From: Herbiconiux gentiana
GTDB lineage: Bacteria > Actinomycetota > Actinomycetes > Actinomycetales > Microbacteriaceae
Reading direction: 5' to 3'
Length of the DNA stretch: 64,000 nt
Assembly: GCF_024978135.1 (NCBI RefSeq)
Contig: NZ_JANTEZ010000003.1
Location: forward strand, 558,001 to 622,000
Part shown: positions 1 through 7,387 of the stretch, in pieces
Position numbering within the stretch: the first letter of the stretch is position 1
Layout: every line of letters begins with the position of its first letter
Program-made: the position numbers and the translations under genes
The notes under the pieces: generated by a model
The model's database searches: none
Seen by the model: the letters and a program-made list of their open reading frames with translations, nothing else
Told to the model about the DNA's origin: nothing

Positions 1-418
1 GCTGCGGATGCTCGAGGGCCGCCTCGATGGCGATCTCGACGTCGTCGGGCAGCTTCTTGCCCCCGGCGGCGAAGAACTTGATGCCGTTGTCGGGCGCCGG
101 GTTGTGCGAGGCCGAGATGACGACGCCGAAATCGGCGCCGATGTCGGCGATCAGGAACGCGGCCGCCGGGGTCGGCAGCACTCCGGCGTCGAGGACGTCG
201 ACGCCGGAGCTCGCGAACCCCGCCGAGACGGCGGCCGCGATGAAGTCACCGGACTGACGGGGGTCGCGGGCGACCACGGCGACCGGTCGTCGACCGGCGT
301 CCCGGGCCGCGGCACCAAGGACACGGGCGCCTGCCTGCGCGATGCGCAGGGCGAGGTCGGCCGTGACGTCTTGGTTCGCGAGCCCACGCACCCCATCGGT
401 GCCGAAAAGGCGAGCCAT
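1..418 (-). CDS. glmM: Phosphoglucosamine mutase, N-terminal part (cut by window edge)
   Basis: GlmM converts glucosamine-6-phosphate to glucosamine-1-phosphate in the cytosol for UDP-GlcNAc and peptidoglycan synthesis. The first 139 residues are visible. They begin [12 protein letters not shown], typical of the family, and contain the active-site loop SASHNP with the phosphorylatable serine at about residue 104. The gene continues past base 1, so the metal-binding and sugar-binding domains are not seen. It follows rpsI by 26 nt in the order rplM-rpsI-glmM common in Actinobacteria. No Shine-Dalgarno precedes the ATG; a TACGCT box sits 6 nt before it, so it may also be read from a leaderless transcript. 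Confidence 0.95.
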   Translation of the reverse strand, partial: MARLFGTDGVRGLANQDVTADLALRIAQAGARVLGAAARDAGRRPVAVVARDPRQSGDFIAAAVSAGFASSGVDVLDAGVLPTPAAAFLIADIGADFGVVISASHNPAPDNGIKFFAAGGKKLPDDVEIAIEAALEHPQ

Positions 419-424
419 AGGCTA

Positions 425-430
425 AGCGTA
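425..430 (-). promoter_or_regulatory. Candidate -10 box of a leaderless glmM transcript
   Basis: TACGCT fits the actinobacterial -10 consensus TAnnnT and ends exactly 6 nt before the glmM ATG, so transcription would start at the A of the start codon. No convincing -35 is seen. The same geometry recurs at six other genes in this window. Confidence 0.4.
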
Positions 431-444
431 GAGCCGAAGAGCGA

Positions 445-930
445 TCAGCGCTTCGAGAACTGCGATGCCTTACGGGCCTTCTTGAGACCGGCCTTCTTGC
501 GCTCGATGACGCGGGCGTCACGGGTGAGGAAGCCGGCCTTCTTGAGGTCGGCGCGGTTGTTCTCGCGGTCGATCTCGTTCAGGGCACGCGCGATGGCGAG
601 GCGCAGGGCGCCGGCCTGGCCGGAGGGGCCACCGCCGGTGATCTTCGCGACGACGTCGTACGAGCCGATCAGGTCGAGCACCTTGAAGGGGTCGGTGATC
701 AGCTGCTGGTGCAGCTTGTTCGGGAAGTAGTCCGCGAACTCGCGGCCGTTCACCACGAGGGTGCCGGCGCCGGGAACGAGGCGCACGCGGGCGATGGCCT
801 GCTTGCGACGGCCCACGGCAGCGCCGGAGACGTTGAGGACGGCACGGGGGGCGCGGGGCGCCTCGTCGGCCGGGGTTTCGGTGGAGTAGCTCTCGGGAGC
901 CACGTCAATCTGGTCTGCGATCTTCGCCAC
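445..930 (-). CDS. rpsI: 30S ribosomal protein S9
   Basis: S9 (161 aa) is a small-subunit head protein whose C-terminal arm reaches the P-site tRNA. The conserved core starts about residue 33 and the protein ends in the expected basic tail with final SKR, whose terminal arginine contacts tRNA in the family. The first 30 or so residues are an extension rich in Ala, Pro and Glu, longer than in E. coli S9 but common in Actinobacteria. The start is GTG with AAAGGA upstream. It lies 47 nt after rplM and should be cotranscribed with it. Confidence 0.97.
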   Translation of the reverse strand: MAKIADQIDVAPESYSTETPADEAPRAPRAVLNVSGAAVGRRKQAIARVRLVPGAGTLVVNGREFADYFPNKLHQQLITDPFKVLDLIGSYDVVAKITGGGPSGQAGALRLAIARALNEIDRENNRADLKKAGFLTRDARVIERKKAGLKKARKASQFSKR

Positions 931-977
931 GGTACTGATGAGTCCTTTGTCTGAGTCTGCTGAACGAACGCGGGACG

Positions 978-1424
978 CTACTGGGCGACCTGGTCGAGGA
1001 TGAAGGGGGTCGGCTGCTGCGCCGCGTGGGGGTGCTCGGGGCCTGCGTAGACCTTGAGCTTGCGGAACTGGTCGCGACCGAGGGAGGTCTTCGGCAGCAT
1101 GCCGCGGATCGCCTTCTCGACGGCGCGCTCGGGGTTCTTCTCGAGCAGCTCGGCGTAGCCGACGGCCTTGAGGCCACCCGGGTAGCCCGAGTGACGGTAG
1201 GCCTTCTTCTGGGCCAGCTTGGAACCGGTGAGCGCGACCTTGTCGGCGTTCACGATGATGACGAAGTCACCCATGTCCATGTGCGGGGTGAAGGTGGCCT
1301 TGTTCTTGCCACGGAGGATGGCGGCCGCGTGGGTGGCCAGGCGGCCCAGGACCACGTCGGTGGCGTCGATGACGACCCAGCCGCGCTGGACCTCGCTTGC
1401 CTTGGGGGAGTAAGTGCGCGTCAC
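978..1424 (-). CDS. rplM: 50S ribosomal protein L13
   Basis: L13 (148 aa) is an early-assembling large-subunit protein. The GTG at 1424 gives [16 protein letters not shown], the usual actinobacterial N-terminus and a normal L13 length. The frame stays open upstream to 1556, but that adds 44 residues with no family resemblance and runs into the promoter. The conserved [11 protein letters not shown] and HMDMGDFVI stretches are present. It heads the rplM-rpsI pair and has its own promoter and a leader of about 130 nt with a stem-loop. Confidence 0.96.
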   Translation of the reverse strand: MTRTYSPKASEVQRGWVVIDATDVVLGRLATHAAAILRGKNKATFTPHMDMGDFVIIVNADKVALTGSKLAQKKAYRHSGYPGGLKAVGYAELLEKNPERAVEKAIRGMLPKTSLGRDQFRKLKVYAGPEHPHAAQQPTPFILDQVAQ

Positions 1425-1479
1425 AGTAGTGCTGCTTTCTTGTTCGAGTGAGGAGTTCGTGAATCCCGCTCCGGTGGGT

Positions 1480-1503
1480 CTTGCGGACTGGATCAGTCGC
1501 AAG
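1480..1503 (-). promoter_or_regulatory. Stem-loop in rplM leader
   Basis: CTTGCG pairs with CGCAAG, extended by ACT/AGT after a one-base bulge, around a short loop. It lies in the untranslated leader between the rplM promoter and the GTG start. L13 leaders that bind L13 are known in other bacteria; that this one does so is only an inference. Confidence 0.35.
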
Positions 1504-1562
1504 GCAGCCGATGGAGGGCTCAACTTCGGGTGAACGGCACGAGGCGCAGACACCAAAGATCA

Positions 1563-1591
1563 AGAATAGGCGATACCACCCACCCGGTCAA
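1563..1591 (-). promoter_or_regulatory. rplM-rpsI promoter
   Basis: TTGACC (1586-1591) and TATTCT (1563-1568) are separated by exactly 17 nt on the minus strand, a good housekeeping-sigma promoter. The -35 box contains the truA stop codon (TGA, 1588-1590), so the promoter begins inside the end of truA. Predicted transcription start is about 1556. Confidence 0.75.
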
Positions 1592-2472
1592 ATGAGCTCG
1601 CGCCGCGCCCGTGTGCGTTCGGCCCGATCGGCCAGCTCGGCGGCCGCCGGATAGCCCACCTCGGTGAGCACCAGACCCTTGGCCGGCATCACGAGGAAGG
1701 CGCCCGTCCGTGCCTTCTCGTCCCGCAGCCGCACGAGCTCCTCGCCGCTCAGCGACCCCTCGCCCACCGAGACCGTGCCGCCTACCAGCGAGCGCACCAT
1801 GCTGTGGCAGAACGCGTCGGCCTGCAGCTCGGCCACGAGCACACCGTCGTCGTCGCGCCGCCAGGTGAACGACTGCAGCGTGCGGATCGTCGTCGACCCC
1901 GCCCGGGGCTTGCAGAAGGTCGCGTAGTCGTGGAGGCCCAGCAGAGCGCGGGCCGCCGCGTCCATGGCGTCGAGGTCGAGGGCCGCCGGATGCCGGACGG
2001 TGGTTCGTCGCAGCAACGGGTCGCGCCGCCCGTGCACGTCGCTGACCCGGTACCGGTAGCGGCGCCAGACCGCCGAGAACCGCGCGTCGAAGCCCGCGGG
2101 CGCGATCGTGGACGCGAGCACCATCACGTCGCTGTCCGCGCCGAGGATGCCGTTCATCCGCTGCCCGAGCAGGGCGGCCAGGGTGGCCGGCGCCATGCCC
2201 CGGGCGTCGTCGCCGCGTCGCCGCAGGCTGCGCAGCTGCGCGTCGTCCAGGTCGAGGTGCGCCACCTGACCGCTGGCGTGCACCCCCGCATCCGTGCGCC
2301 CCGCGACCCAGAGCTGCGGTGCGGGCGGGTAGCGGCGGAAGAGGGTGGCCAGCACGTCTTCGAGCACACCCTGCACGGTGCGGAGGCCGGGCTGCTTCGC
2401 CCAGCCCGAGAAGTCGGTGCCGTCGTAGGCGATGTCGAGGCGGAGGCGCCACTCCCCCGTCGTCGAATCCAC
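1588..2472 (-). CDS. truA: tRNA pseudouridine(38-40) synthase TruA
   Basis: TruA isomerises uridines 38-40 in the tRNA anticodon arm. The 294-aa protein carries the catalytic motif GRTDAGVHA with aspartate at residue 61 and the N-terminal DIAYDGTDFSGW signature. The start is GTG at 2472. It follows rplQ, as in many Actinobacteria, but a strong stem-loop lies between them, so it may be transcribed partly on its own. Its length is near that of actinobacterial homologues. Confidence 0.96.
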   Translation of the reverse strand: MDSTTGEWRLRLDIAYDGTDFSGWAKQPGLRTVQGVLEDVLATLFRRYPPAPQLWVAGRTDAGVHASGQVAHLDLDDAQLRSLRRRGDDARGMAPATLAALLGQRMNGILGADSDVMVLASTIAPAGFDARFSAVWRRYRYRVSDVHGRRDPLLRRTTVRHPAALDLDAMDAAARALLGLHDYATFCKPRAGSTTIRTLQSFTWRRDDDGVLVAELQADAFCHSMVRSLVGGTVSVGEGSLSGEELVRLRDEKARTGAFLVMPAKGLVLTEVGYPAAAELADRAERTRARRELI

Positions 2473-2489
2473 GGCAGCCAGTCTACGAC

Positions 2490-2524
2490 GAAGGCCCCGC
2501 CACCCTTGCGGGTGCGGGGCCTTC
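2490..2524 (-). terminator. Stem-loop terminator after rplQ
   Basis: GAAGGCCCCGC-ACCC pairs with GGGT-GCGGGGCCTTC with one bulged C and a 4-nt loop, 15 bp in all, starting 14 nt after the rplQ stop. No U tract follows, as is usual for actinobacterial terminators. It marks the end of the infA-rplQ transcript or attenuates transcription into truA. Confidence 0.7.
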
Positions 2525-2538
2525 GAAAGGGGGGAAGC

Positions 2539-3108
2539 CTACTTGGCGTCCTTCTCCTCGGCGGGCGCCTCGTCGGCAGCGGCCTCGGTCGACTCCTCGG
2601 CCGGAGCCTCGGTGGTCTCGTCGGTGCCGGTCTCGTCGGCAGCGGCGTCGGTGGTGGTCTCCTCGGCGGGAGCCTCCTCGACGACCTCGGCCTCGGCCTC
2701 GGCAGGAGCCGCGGCGGCAGCCGGCTTCGCCGACTTGCGCTTCGGGGTGACGGGCTCGAGCACGAGCTCGATCTGCACCATCGAGGCGTTGTCGCCCTTG
2801 CGGAAACCGAGCTTCGTGATGCGGGTGTAGCCGCCGTCGCGCTCGGCGACGAGCGGAGCAATCTCGGTGAAGAGCTCGTGCACGACCGACTTGTCGCCGA
2901 TCACGCCGAGCACGCGACGACGGGCGTGGAGGTCTCCACGCTTCGCGAAGGTGATCAGGCGCTCAGCGACGGGGCGGAGGCGCTTGGCCTTCGTCTCGGT
3001 CGTCTTGATGCTCTTGTGCGTGAACAGGGCGGCAGCCAGGTTGGCGAGGAGCAGGCGCTCGTGTGCCGGTCCGCCGCCGAGACGGGGTCCCTTGGTTGGC
3101 TTGGGCAT
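2539..3108 (-). CDS. rplQ: 50S ribosomal protein L17 with acidic C-terminal tail
   Basis: L17 lies near the exit of the large-subunit peptide tunnel. Residues 1 to about 118 form the normal core ([29 protein letters not shown]). After it come about 70 residues made almost only of Ala, Glu, Thr, Asp and Pro, giving 189 aa against roughly 120-130 in most bacteria. Some actinobacterial L17 proteins have tails, but this one is long and highly acidic. The tail uses GC-rich codons like the core, so it is not a frameshift artefact. It is the last ribosomal gene of the infA-rplQ operon. Confidence 0.96.
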   Translation of the reverse strand: MPKPTKGPRLGGGPAHERLLLANLAAALFTHKSIKTTETKAKRLRPVAERLITFAKRGDLHARRRVLGVIGDKSVVHELFTEIAPLVAERDGGYTRITKLGFRKGDNASMVQIELVLEPVTPKRKSAKPAAAAAPAEAEAEVVEEAPAEETTTDAAADETGTDETTEAPAEESTEAAADEAPAEEKDAK

Positions 3109-3167
3109 TTCTTATCTCCAGAGGTGGGTCAGTTGATCAGGTGAGTCGGAGCAGGCGAACGAGCGTC

Positions 3168-4157
3168 TCAGACGTTCTCGTCGTCGTAGCCGCCGTAGAA
3201 GTGGGCGCCGTCGAAACCGGGAACGGTGTCCTTCAGCGAGAGACCGAGCTCGACGAGCTTGTCCTTCACCTCATCGACCGACTTCTGTCCGAAGTTGCGG
3301 ATGTTCATCAGCTGCGTCTCGGAGAGGGCGACCAGCTCCGACACGGTGTTGATGCCCTCGCGCTTGAGGCAGTTGTACGAGCGCACCGAGAGGTCGAGGT
3401 CCTCGATCGGAACCGACAGCTCCGACGAGAGCACGGCGTCGACCGGCGCGGGGCCGATCTCGATGCCCTCGGCGGCGGTGTTCAGCTCACGGGCCAGGCC
3501 GAACAGCTCGGTCAGCGTGCGACCGGCCGAGGCGATGGCGTCGCGCGGGGTGATCGCCGGCTTGGTCTCGACGTCGACCACGAGGCGGTCGAAGTCGGTG
3601 CGCTCACCGGCACGGGTGGCCTCGACGCGGTAGGTGACCTTGAGCACGGGCGAGTAGATCGAGTCGATCGGGATCTGACCGGCCTCGGAGAACTCGCTGC
3701 GGTTCTGGGTCGCCGAGACGTAGCCGCGGCCGCGCTCGATGATCAGCTCGAGCTCGAACTTCGCCTTGTCGTTCAGCGTGGCGATGACGAGCTCGGGGTT
3801 GTGGATCTCGACACCGGCCGGAGCCTGGATGTCGGCCGCGGTGACCTCGCCCGACGCGTGCTTGCGCAGGTAGGCGGTGATCGGCTCGTCGTGCTCGCTC
3901 GAGACGACCAGGCCCTTGACGTTCAGGATGATCTCGGTGACGTCTTCCTTCACACCGGGGATCGTGCTGAACTCGTGCAGCACGCCGTCGAGGCGGATGC
4001 TCGTGACGGCAGCGCCGGGGATCGAGGAGAGCAGGGTGCGGCGGAGCGAGTTGCCGAGGGTGTAGCCGAAGCCGGGCTCGAGCGGCTCGATGATGAACCG
4101 CGAACGGAACTCCGAGATGTTCTCCTCGGTGAGAGTGGGGCGCTGTGCAATGAGCAC
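3168..4157 (-). CDS. rpoA: RNA polymerase alpha subunit
   Basis: Alpha (329 aa) nucleates RNA polymerase assembly. The N-terminal dimerisation domain (about 1-230) includes [18 protein letters not shown], and the C-terminal domain that contacts DNA and activators (about 250-310) includes [14 protein letters not shown]. The start is GTG with AAAGGA 6 nt upstream. The usual upstream neighbour rpsD is absent, and the 122-nt gap to rpsK contains two inverted repeats. Confidence 0.98.
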   Translation of the reverse strand: MLIAQRPTLTEENISEFRSRFIIEPLEPGFGYTLGNSLRRTLLSSIPGAAVTSIRLDGVLHEFSTIPGVKEDVTEIILNVKGLVVSSEHDEPITAYLRKHASGEVTAADIQAPAGVEIHNPELVIATLNDKAKFELELIIERGRGYVSATQNRSEFSEAGQIPIDSIYSPVLKVTYRVEATRAGERTDFDRLVVDVETKPAITPRDAIASAGRTLTELFGLARELNTAAEGIEIGPAPVDAVLSSELSVPIEDLDLSVRSYNCLKREGINTVSELVALSETQLMNIRNFGQKSVDEVKDKLVELGLSLKDTVPGFDGAHFYGGYDDENV

Positions 4158-4173
4158 TGTTATTCCTTTCGGC

Positions 4174-4197
4174 TGAACGTCCGCTATATGACGTTCA
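4174..4197. repeat. Inverted repeat upstream of rpoA
   Basis: TGAACGTC and GACGTTCA form a perfect 8-bp inverted repeat around an 8-nt spacer that reads TATAGC on the minus strand. It ends about 17 nt before the rpoA start. It could be an operator, a leader stem, or a -10 region framed by a palindrome. Confidence 0.5.
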
Positions 4198-4232
4198 TAG
4201 GCAGAGGTATTGAGTTGTGAGAAACGACCTCA

Positions 4233-4262
4233 CCGACGGAGCACCCAGAGGTGCTCCGTCGG
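4233..4262 (-). terminator. Long stem-loop between rpsK and rpoA
   Basis: A perfect 13-bp stem (CCGACGGAGCACC with its complement) closes a 4-nt loop, beginning 17 nt after the rpsK stop. No U tract follows. It could attenuate transcription, or be an RNA-processing or stabilising structure that sets rpoA and rplQ output apart from S13 and S11. Confidence 0.55.
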
Positions 4263-4279
4263 CGGTTACAGCGGAAAGG

Positions 4280-4678
4280 TCAAACGCGGCGGCGCTTGGG
4301 CGGCCGGCAGCCGTTGTGCGCCTGGGGGGTCACGTCGTTGATCGAGCCCACCTCGAGGCCGGCGGCCTGGAGCGAGCGGATCGCGGTCTCGCGGCCGGAG
4401 CCGGGGCCCTTGACGAAGACGTCGACCTTCTTCATGCCGTGCTCCTGCGCCTGGCGGGCGGCCGACTCGGCGGCGAGCTGCGCGGCGAACGGAGTCGACT
4501 TGCGCGAGCCCTTGAAGCCGACGCCACCCGAGGAGGCCCAGCTGATGACGGCACCGGTCGTGTCGGTGATCGACACGATGGTGTTGTTGAAGGTCGACTT
4601 GATGTGGGCCTGGCCCACGGCGACGTTCTTCTTCTCTTTCTTGCGCGGCTTGCGAACAGCCGACTTGGGGGTTGCCAT
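4280..4678 (-). CDS. rpsK: 30S ribosomal protein S11
   Basis: S11 (132 aa) sits on the 30S platform near the mRNA exit. Recognised from the core [16 protein letters not shown], the [14 protein letters not shown] segment and the final CRPPKRRRV. Length is normal. It starts ATG with GGAG upstream and follows rpsM by 31 nt. The next gene downstream is rpoA, not rpsD. Confidence 0.98.
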   Translation of the reverse strand: MATPKSAVRKPRKKEKKNVAVGQAHIKSTFNNTIVSITDTTGAVISWASSGGVGFKGSRKSTPFAAQLAAESAARQAQEHGMKKVDVFVKGPGSGRETAIRSLQAAGLEVGSINDVTPQAHNGCRPPKRRRV

Positions 4679-4709
4679 AATTCTCTCCTGGTCCTGTCAG
4701 TCGGCGCGC

Positions 4710-5087
4710 TTAGCGGCCGGCCTTCTTCTTGCCGGCGACGGTGCGCTTCGGGCCCTTGCGGGTACGAGCGTTGGTCTTGGTGCGCTGACCACGCACGGGC
4801 AGGCCCTTGCGGTGACGGACACCCTCGTAGGAGCCGATCTCGACCTTGCGGCGGATGTCGGCGGCGACCTCGCGGCGGAGGTCACCCTCTACCTTGTAGT
4901 TGCCCTCGATGTAGTCGCGGAGAGCGACGAGCTGGTCGTCGGTGAGATCTTTGACGCGGATGTCGCCCGAGATCTCGGTGTCGGCGAGGGTCTTCAGCGC
5001 ACGCGTGCGCCCGACCCCGTAGATGTACGTGAGGGCAACTTCCACGCGCTTGTCGCGGGGGATGTCAACTCCTGCTAGACGTGCCAT
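4710..5087 (-). CDS. rpsM: 30S ribosomal protein S13
   Basis: S13 (125 aa) forms inter-subunit bridges and contacts P-site tRNA through its basic C-terminus. It begins [16 protein letters not shown], contains the helix-hairpin-helix [10 protein letters not shown] and the [13 protein letters not shown] loop, and ends in a Lys/Arg-rich tail. ATG start with AGGAG upstream. It is preceded by rpmJ across a 127-nt gap with a GC-rich stem-loop. Confidence 0.98.
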   Translation of the reverse strand: MARLAGVDIPRDKRVEVALTYIYGVGRTRALKTLADTEISGDIRVKDLTDDQLVALRDYIEGNYKVEGDLRREVAADIRRKVEIGSYEGVRHRKGLPVRGQRTKTNARTRKGPKRTVAGKKKAGR

Positions 5088-5159
5088 TGTGGCTATCTCC
5101 TGGTGATGTGTGGAGGTCTGTGACAGTGAATGTGCTCCGGCCTCCGACCGAAGGTGTCC

Positions 5160-5183
5160 GCCGCCCGGCTCTCACCGGGCGGC
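5160..5183 (-). other. Stem-loop between rpmJ and rpsM
   Basis: GCCGCCCGG and CCGGGCGGC pair perfectly (9 bp) around a 6-nt loop inside the rpmJ-rpsM gap. No U tract follows. Likely a transcript-processing or attenuation element; function not shown by the sequence. Confidence 0.5.
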
Positions 5184-5214
5184 TTCTGACACTGCCATTG
5201 AGGGGTGGTACTTC

Positions 5215-5331
5215 TTAGCCCTGGCGCTGCTTGTGGCGCGGGTTCGACTTGCAGATGTTCATCACTCGGCCGTTGCGGCGGATGATGCGGCAGTGCTCGC
5301 AGATGGGCTTGACGCTGGGGTTGACCTTCAT
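5215..5331 (-). CDS. rpmJ: 50S ribosomal protein L36
   Basis: L36 is the smallest large-subunit protein and binds near the 23S core. The 38-residue frame starts [14 protein letters not shown] and has the complete zinc-binding set Cys11, Cys14, Cys27 and His33, so it is the zinc-containing (C-plus) type. The start is ATG with AAAGAA upstream, a weak ribosome site. It lies 83 nt after infA and ahead of rpsM, the standard order. Confidence 0.95.
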   Translation of the reverse strand: MKVNPSVKPICEHCRIIRRNGRVMNICKSNPRHKQRQG

Positions 5332-5414
5332 CGTTCTTTTCTTTCTTCGCTGTCCTCGTACCCGGCGGAATGCCGTCGGGCCGTTACTTTCCAGCGCTCC
5401 TCGGAAGGAGCGGC

Positions 5415-5636
5415 CTACTTGTAGCGGTAGACGATCCGGCCACGGGTGAGGTCGTAGGGGCTCAGCTCCACGATCACGCGGTCCTCGGGGAGGATGCGGA
5501 TGTAGTGCTGGCGCATCTTGCCCGAGATGTGGGCAAGAACCTTGTGCCCGTTCGTCAGCTCCACGCGGAACATCGCGTTGGGGAGCGCTTCGACGACCGC
5601 GCCTTCGATCTCGATAACACCGTCTTTTTTGGCCAT
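5415..5636 (-). CDS. infA: Translation initiation factor IF-1
   Basis: IF-1 (73 aa) occupies the 30S A site during initiation. This is a single OB-fold starting [12 protein letters not shown] with the conserved [13 protein letters not shown] strand and the ending GRIVYRYK. Length is standard. It is the first gene after the mannitol operon and starts the infA-rpmJ-rpsM-rpsK-rpoA-rplQ transcript from its own promoter. Confidence 0.98.
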   Translation of the reverse strand: MAKKDGVIEIEGAVVEALPNAMFRVELTNGHKVLAHISGKMRQHYIRILPEDRVIVELSPYDLTRGRIVYRYK

Positions 5637-5680
5637 AGCCTCACTGTCACTAAAAATAGATTCTGCTGGTCATGCGAAAT

Positions 5681-5700
5681 CGGCCCACGAAAACGGGCCG
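5681..5700 (-). terminator. Stem-loop between mtlD and infA
   Basis: CGGCCC and GGGCCG pair around an 8-nt loop; ATTTC follows on the minus strand. It would stop readthrough from the mannitol operon, but it also lies downstream of the predicted infA transcription start, so it may be an infA leader element. Confidence 0.5.
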
Positions 5701-5716
5701 AAAACACCAAGGATCG

Positions 5717-5745
5717 AGCTTACGCTACGGGCGCCCTTTCTGCAA
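5717..5745 (-). promoter_or_regulatory. infA operon promoter
   Basis: TTGCAG (5740-5745), a 17-nt spacer and TAAGCT (5717-5722) on the minus strand fit a housekeeping promoter with a TAnnnT -10. It lies immediately 3' of the mtlD stop. It gives infA its own transcription now that it is not adjacent to map. Confidence 0.65.
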
Positions 5746-5753
5746 GGAGCCCA

Positions 5754-6908
5754 TTACTCCTCGGGCGAGCGAAAAGCAACTGCGGCGCGCACGGTCTCGA
5801 GCAGTCGCTCGCGCAGCGGATGCCCGGGCTCGATGCCCGTGACCTGCGCGGTGAACTCCTCCGGGGTGAGCGTGTCGAGCAGGCCCGCCAGCTCGGCGGA
5901 CTGCGGATCGGCCGGGGCGTCGAAACGCAGCGCCGCCGCCACGGCGCGCAGCAGCGCATCCGTCGGCAGACCGCGCTCGGCGAGCTCGGCGGCCGGACCG
6001 ATGAAGCGCTCGTGCCGGGAGATCTTGCGCAGCGGCTGCCGCCCCACCCGCTCGGGGGTGTCGGTGAGGTAGGGGTTCGCGAAGCGCACGAGGTTCTTCT
6101 CGAGGTACGCCTCCTGGGTGGCGGGGTCGAACTCGTGCTTGGCCACGAGCAGCGCCTTCGTCTCCTCGAGCACCGCCTTCACCTCGGTGAACACGCTCGG
6201 CACCGCCAGGGCGTCGGCGAGGGTCGTCGCCCCCTCGACCCAGCCGTGGTACGCCACTGTGGCGTGACCGGTGTTGACCGTGAAGAGCTTGCGCTCGATG
6301 TAGGGGGCGAGGTCGGGCACGAAGTGGGCTGCGGGGATGACCGGCGGCGCGCCCTCGAACGGCGTCTCCTCGATCGCCCACTCGAAGAAGTCCTCCACCG
6401 TCACGTCGAGCCCGTGGCCCGGCTCCTGGTTCGGCACGATGCGGTCGACGGCGGTGTTGGCGAAGACGGCCTTCGACAGCGCGGACGCGTCGCCCACCCG
6501 GCCCTCGATCTCGCCCTTCAGCACGTCGGTGGCGTTGATCGCGTTCTCGCACGCCATCACCGTGAGCGGGGGCAGCGCGGCGTCACGCGCCTCGATCGCC
6601 CGCGCGATCACGGGGGCGACGAACTTCAGGATGTTCGGGCCGACCGCCGTGGTGACGATCTCCGCCGTGGCGATCTCGGCCACCACGGCGTCTTCGTCGG
6701 AGCCGCTGTTCAGGGCGCGGTAGCCGGTCACCGTGCGGGTGGAGGAGTTCTCCCCCACCGCGTGCACGTCGTAGCTGGTCGAGGCGGCGAGCGCGTCGAT
6801 CAGCTCGGCGTTCACGTCGGCGAAGACGAGTTCGTAGCCCGCGTCGTGGAGGATCAGCCCCACGAATCCGCGGCCGATGTTGCCTGCGCCGAAGTGGACG
6901 GCCTTCAT
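5754..6908 (-). CDS. mtlD: Mannitol-1-phosphate 5-dehydrogenase
   Basis: MtlD oxidises mannitol-1-phosphate, delivered by the mannitol PTS, to fructose-6-phosphate with NAD+. The 384-aa protein begins [17 protein letters not shown], the NAD-binding glycine motif of the long-chain mannitol dehydrogenase family. It has the family segments around [10 protein letters not shown] and [10 protein letters not shown] with the catalytic lysine region. The ATG at 6908 is chosen because AAGGAG lies 6 nt before it; the upstream extension of the frame is unlike the family. It is the last gene of the mannitol operon, 19 nt after the IIA gene. Confidence 0.95.
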   Translation of the reverse strand: MKAVHFGAGNIGRGFVGLILHDAGYELVFADVNAELIDALAASTSYDVHAVGENSSTRTVTGYRALNSGSDEDAVVAEIATAEIVTTAVGPNILKFVAPVIARAIEARDAALPPLTVMACENAINATDVLKGEIEGRVGDASALSKAVFANTAVDRIVPNQEPGHGLDVTVEDFFEWAIEETPFEGAPPVIPAAHFVPDLAPYIERKLFTVNTGHATVAYHGWVEGATTLADALAVPSVFTEVKAVLEETKALLVAKHEFDPATQEAYLEKNLVRFANPYLTDTPERVGRQPLRKISRHERFIGPAAELAERGLPTDALLRAVAAALRFDAPADPQSAELAGLLDTLTPEEFTAQVTGIEPGHPLRERLLETVRAAVAFRSPEE

Positions 6909-6927
6909 GTGGTGCTCCTTGGGTTGG

Positions 6928-7359
6928 TTACTCGTTGACGTCGCCGAGGATCTGCAGGACCTCGTCGGGGCTTCCGGCGGCGAGCAGCTTGGCGACCTCG
7001 TCCTCATCGCTGAACACGATGGCGATCTTGGTCAGGATGTCCATGTGCCCGCCGTCCTTGCCGGCGATGCCGACGACGAAGCGCACCTCTTCGCCGCCCC
7101 AGTCGAGCGGCTCGTCGTACCGCACGAACGAGAGCGCGGAGTCGAGGATCGTGTCCTTGCCCTCGTTCGTGCCGTGCGGGATGGCGAGGAGGTTGCCCAT
7201 GTACGTCGAGACCGTCGCCTCGCGCTGGAGCATGTAGTCCAGGTACCCGGACTCGACGGCTCCGGCGGCCACCAGGATGTCGGCGGCCTCTCGGATCGCC
7301 TCCTCCTTGGTGCGCGCGGTACCGCTCAACCGGATCTGCGAGGCTTCGATGACGGACAT
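6928..7359 (-). CDS. mtlF: PTS mannitol-specific IIA component
   Basis: This cytosolic phosphocarrier passes phosphate from HPr to the IIB domain of the mannitol permease. The 143-aa protein is a single EIIA domain of the fructose/mannitol family, with the phospho-accepting histidine in AIPHGT at residue 62. In E. coli this domain is fused to MtlA; here it is separate, as in Gram-positive bacteria. It lies 28 nt after the IIBC gene with GGAG before its ATG. Confidence 0.94.
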   Translation of the reverse strand: MSVIEASQIRLSGTARTKEEAIREAADILVAAGAVESGYLDYMLQREATVSTYMGNLLAIPHGTNEGKDTILDSALSFVRYDEPLDWGGEEVRFVVGIAGKDGGHMDILTKIAIVFSDEDEVAKLLAAGSPDEVLQILGDVNE

Positions 7360-7387
7360 GGGCTCCTCCTTCGTCTGTGCGCGTCGC

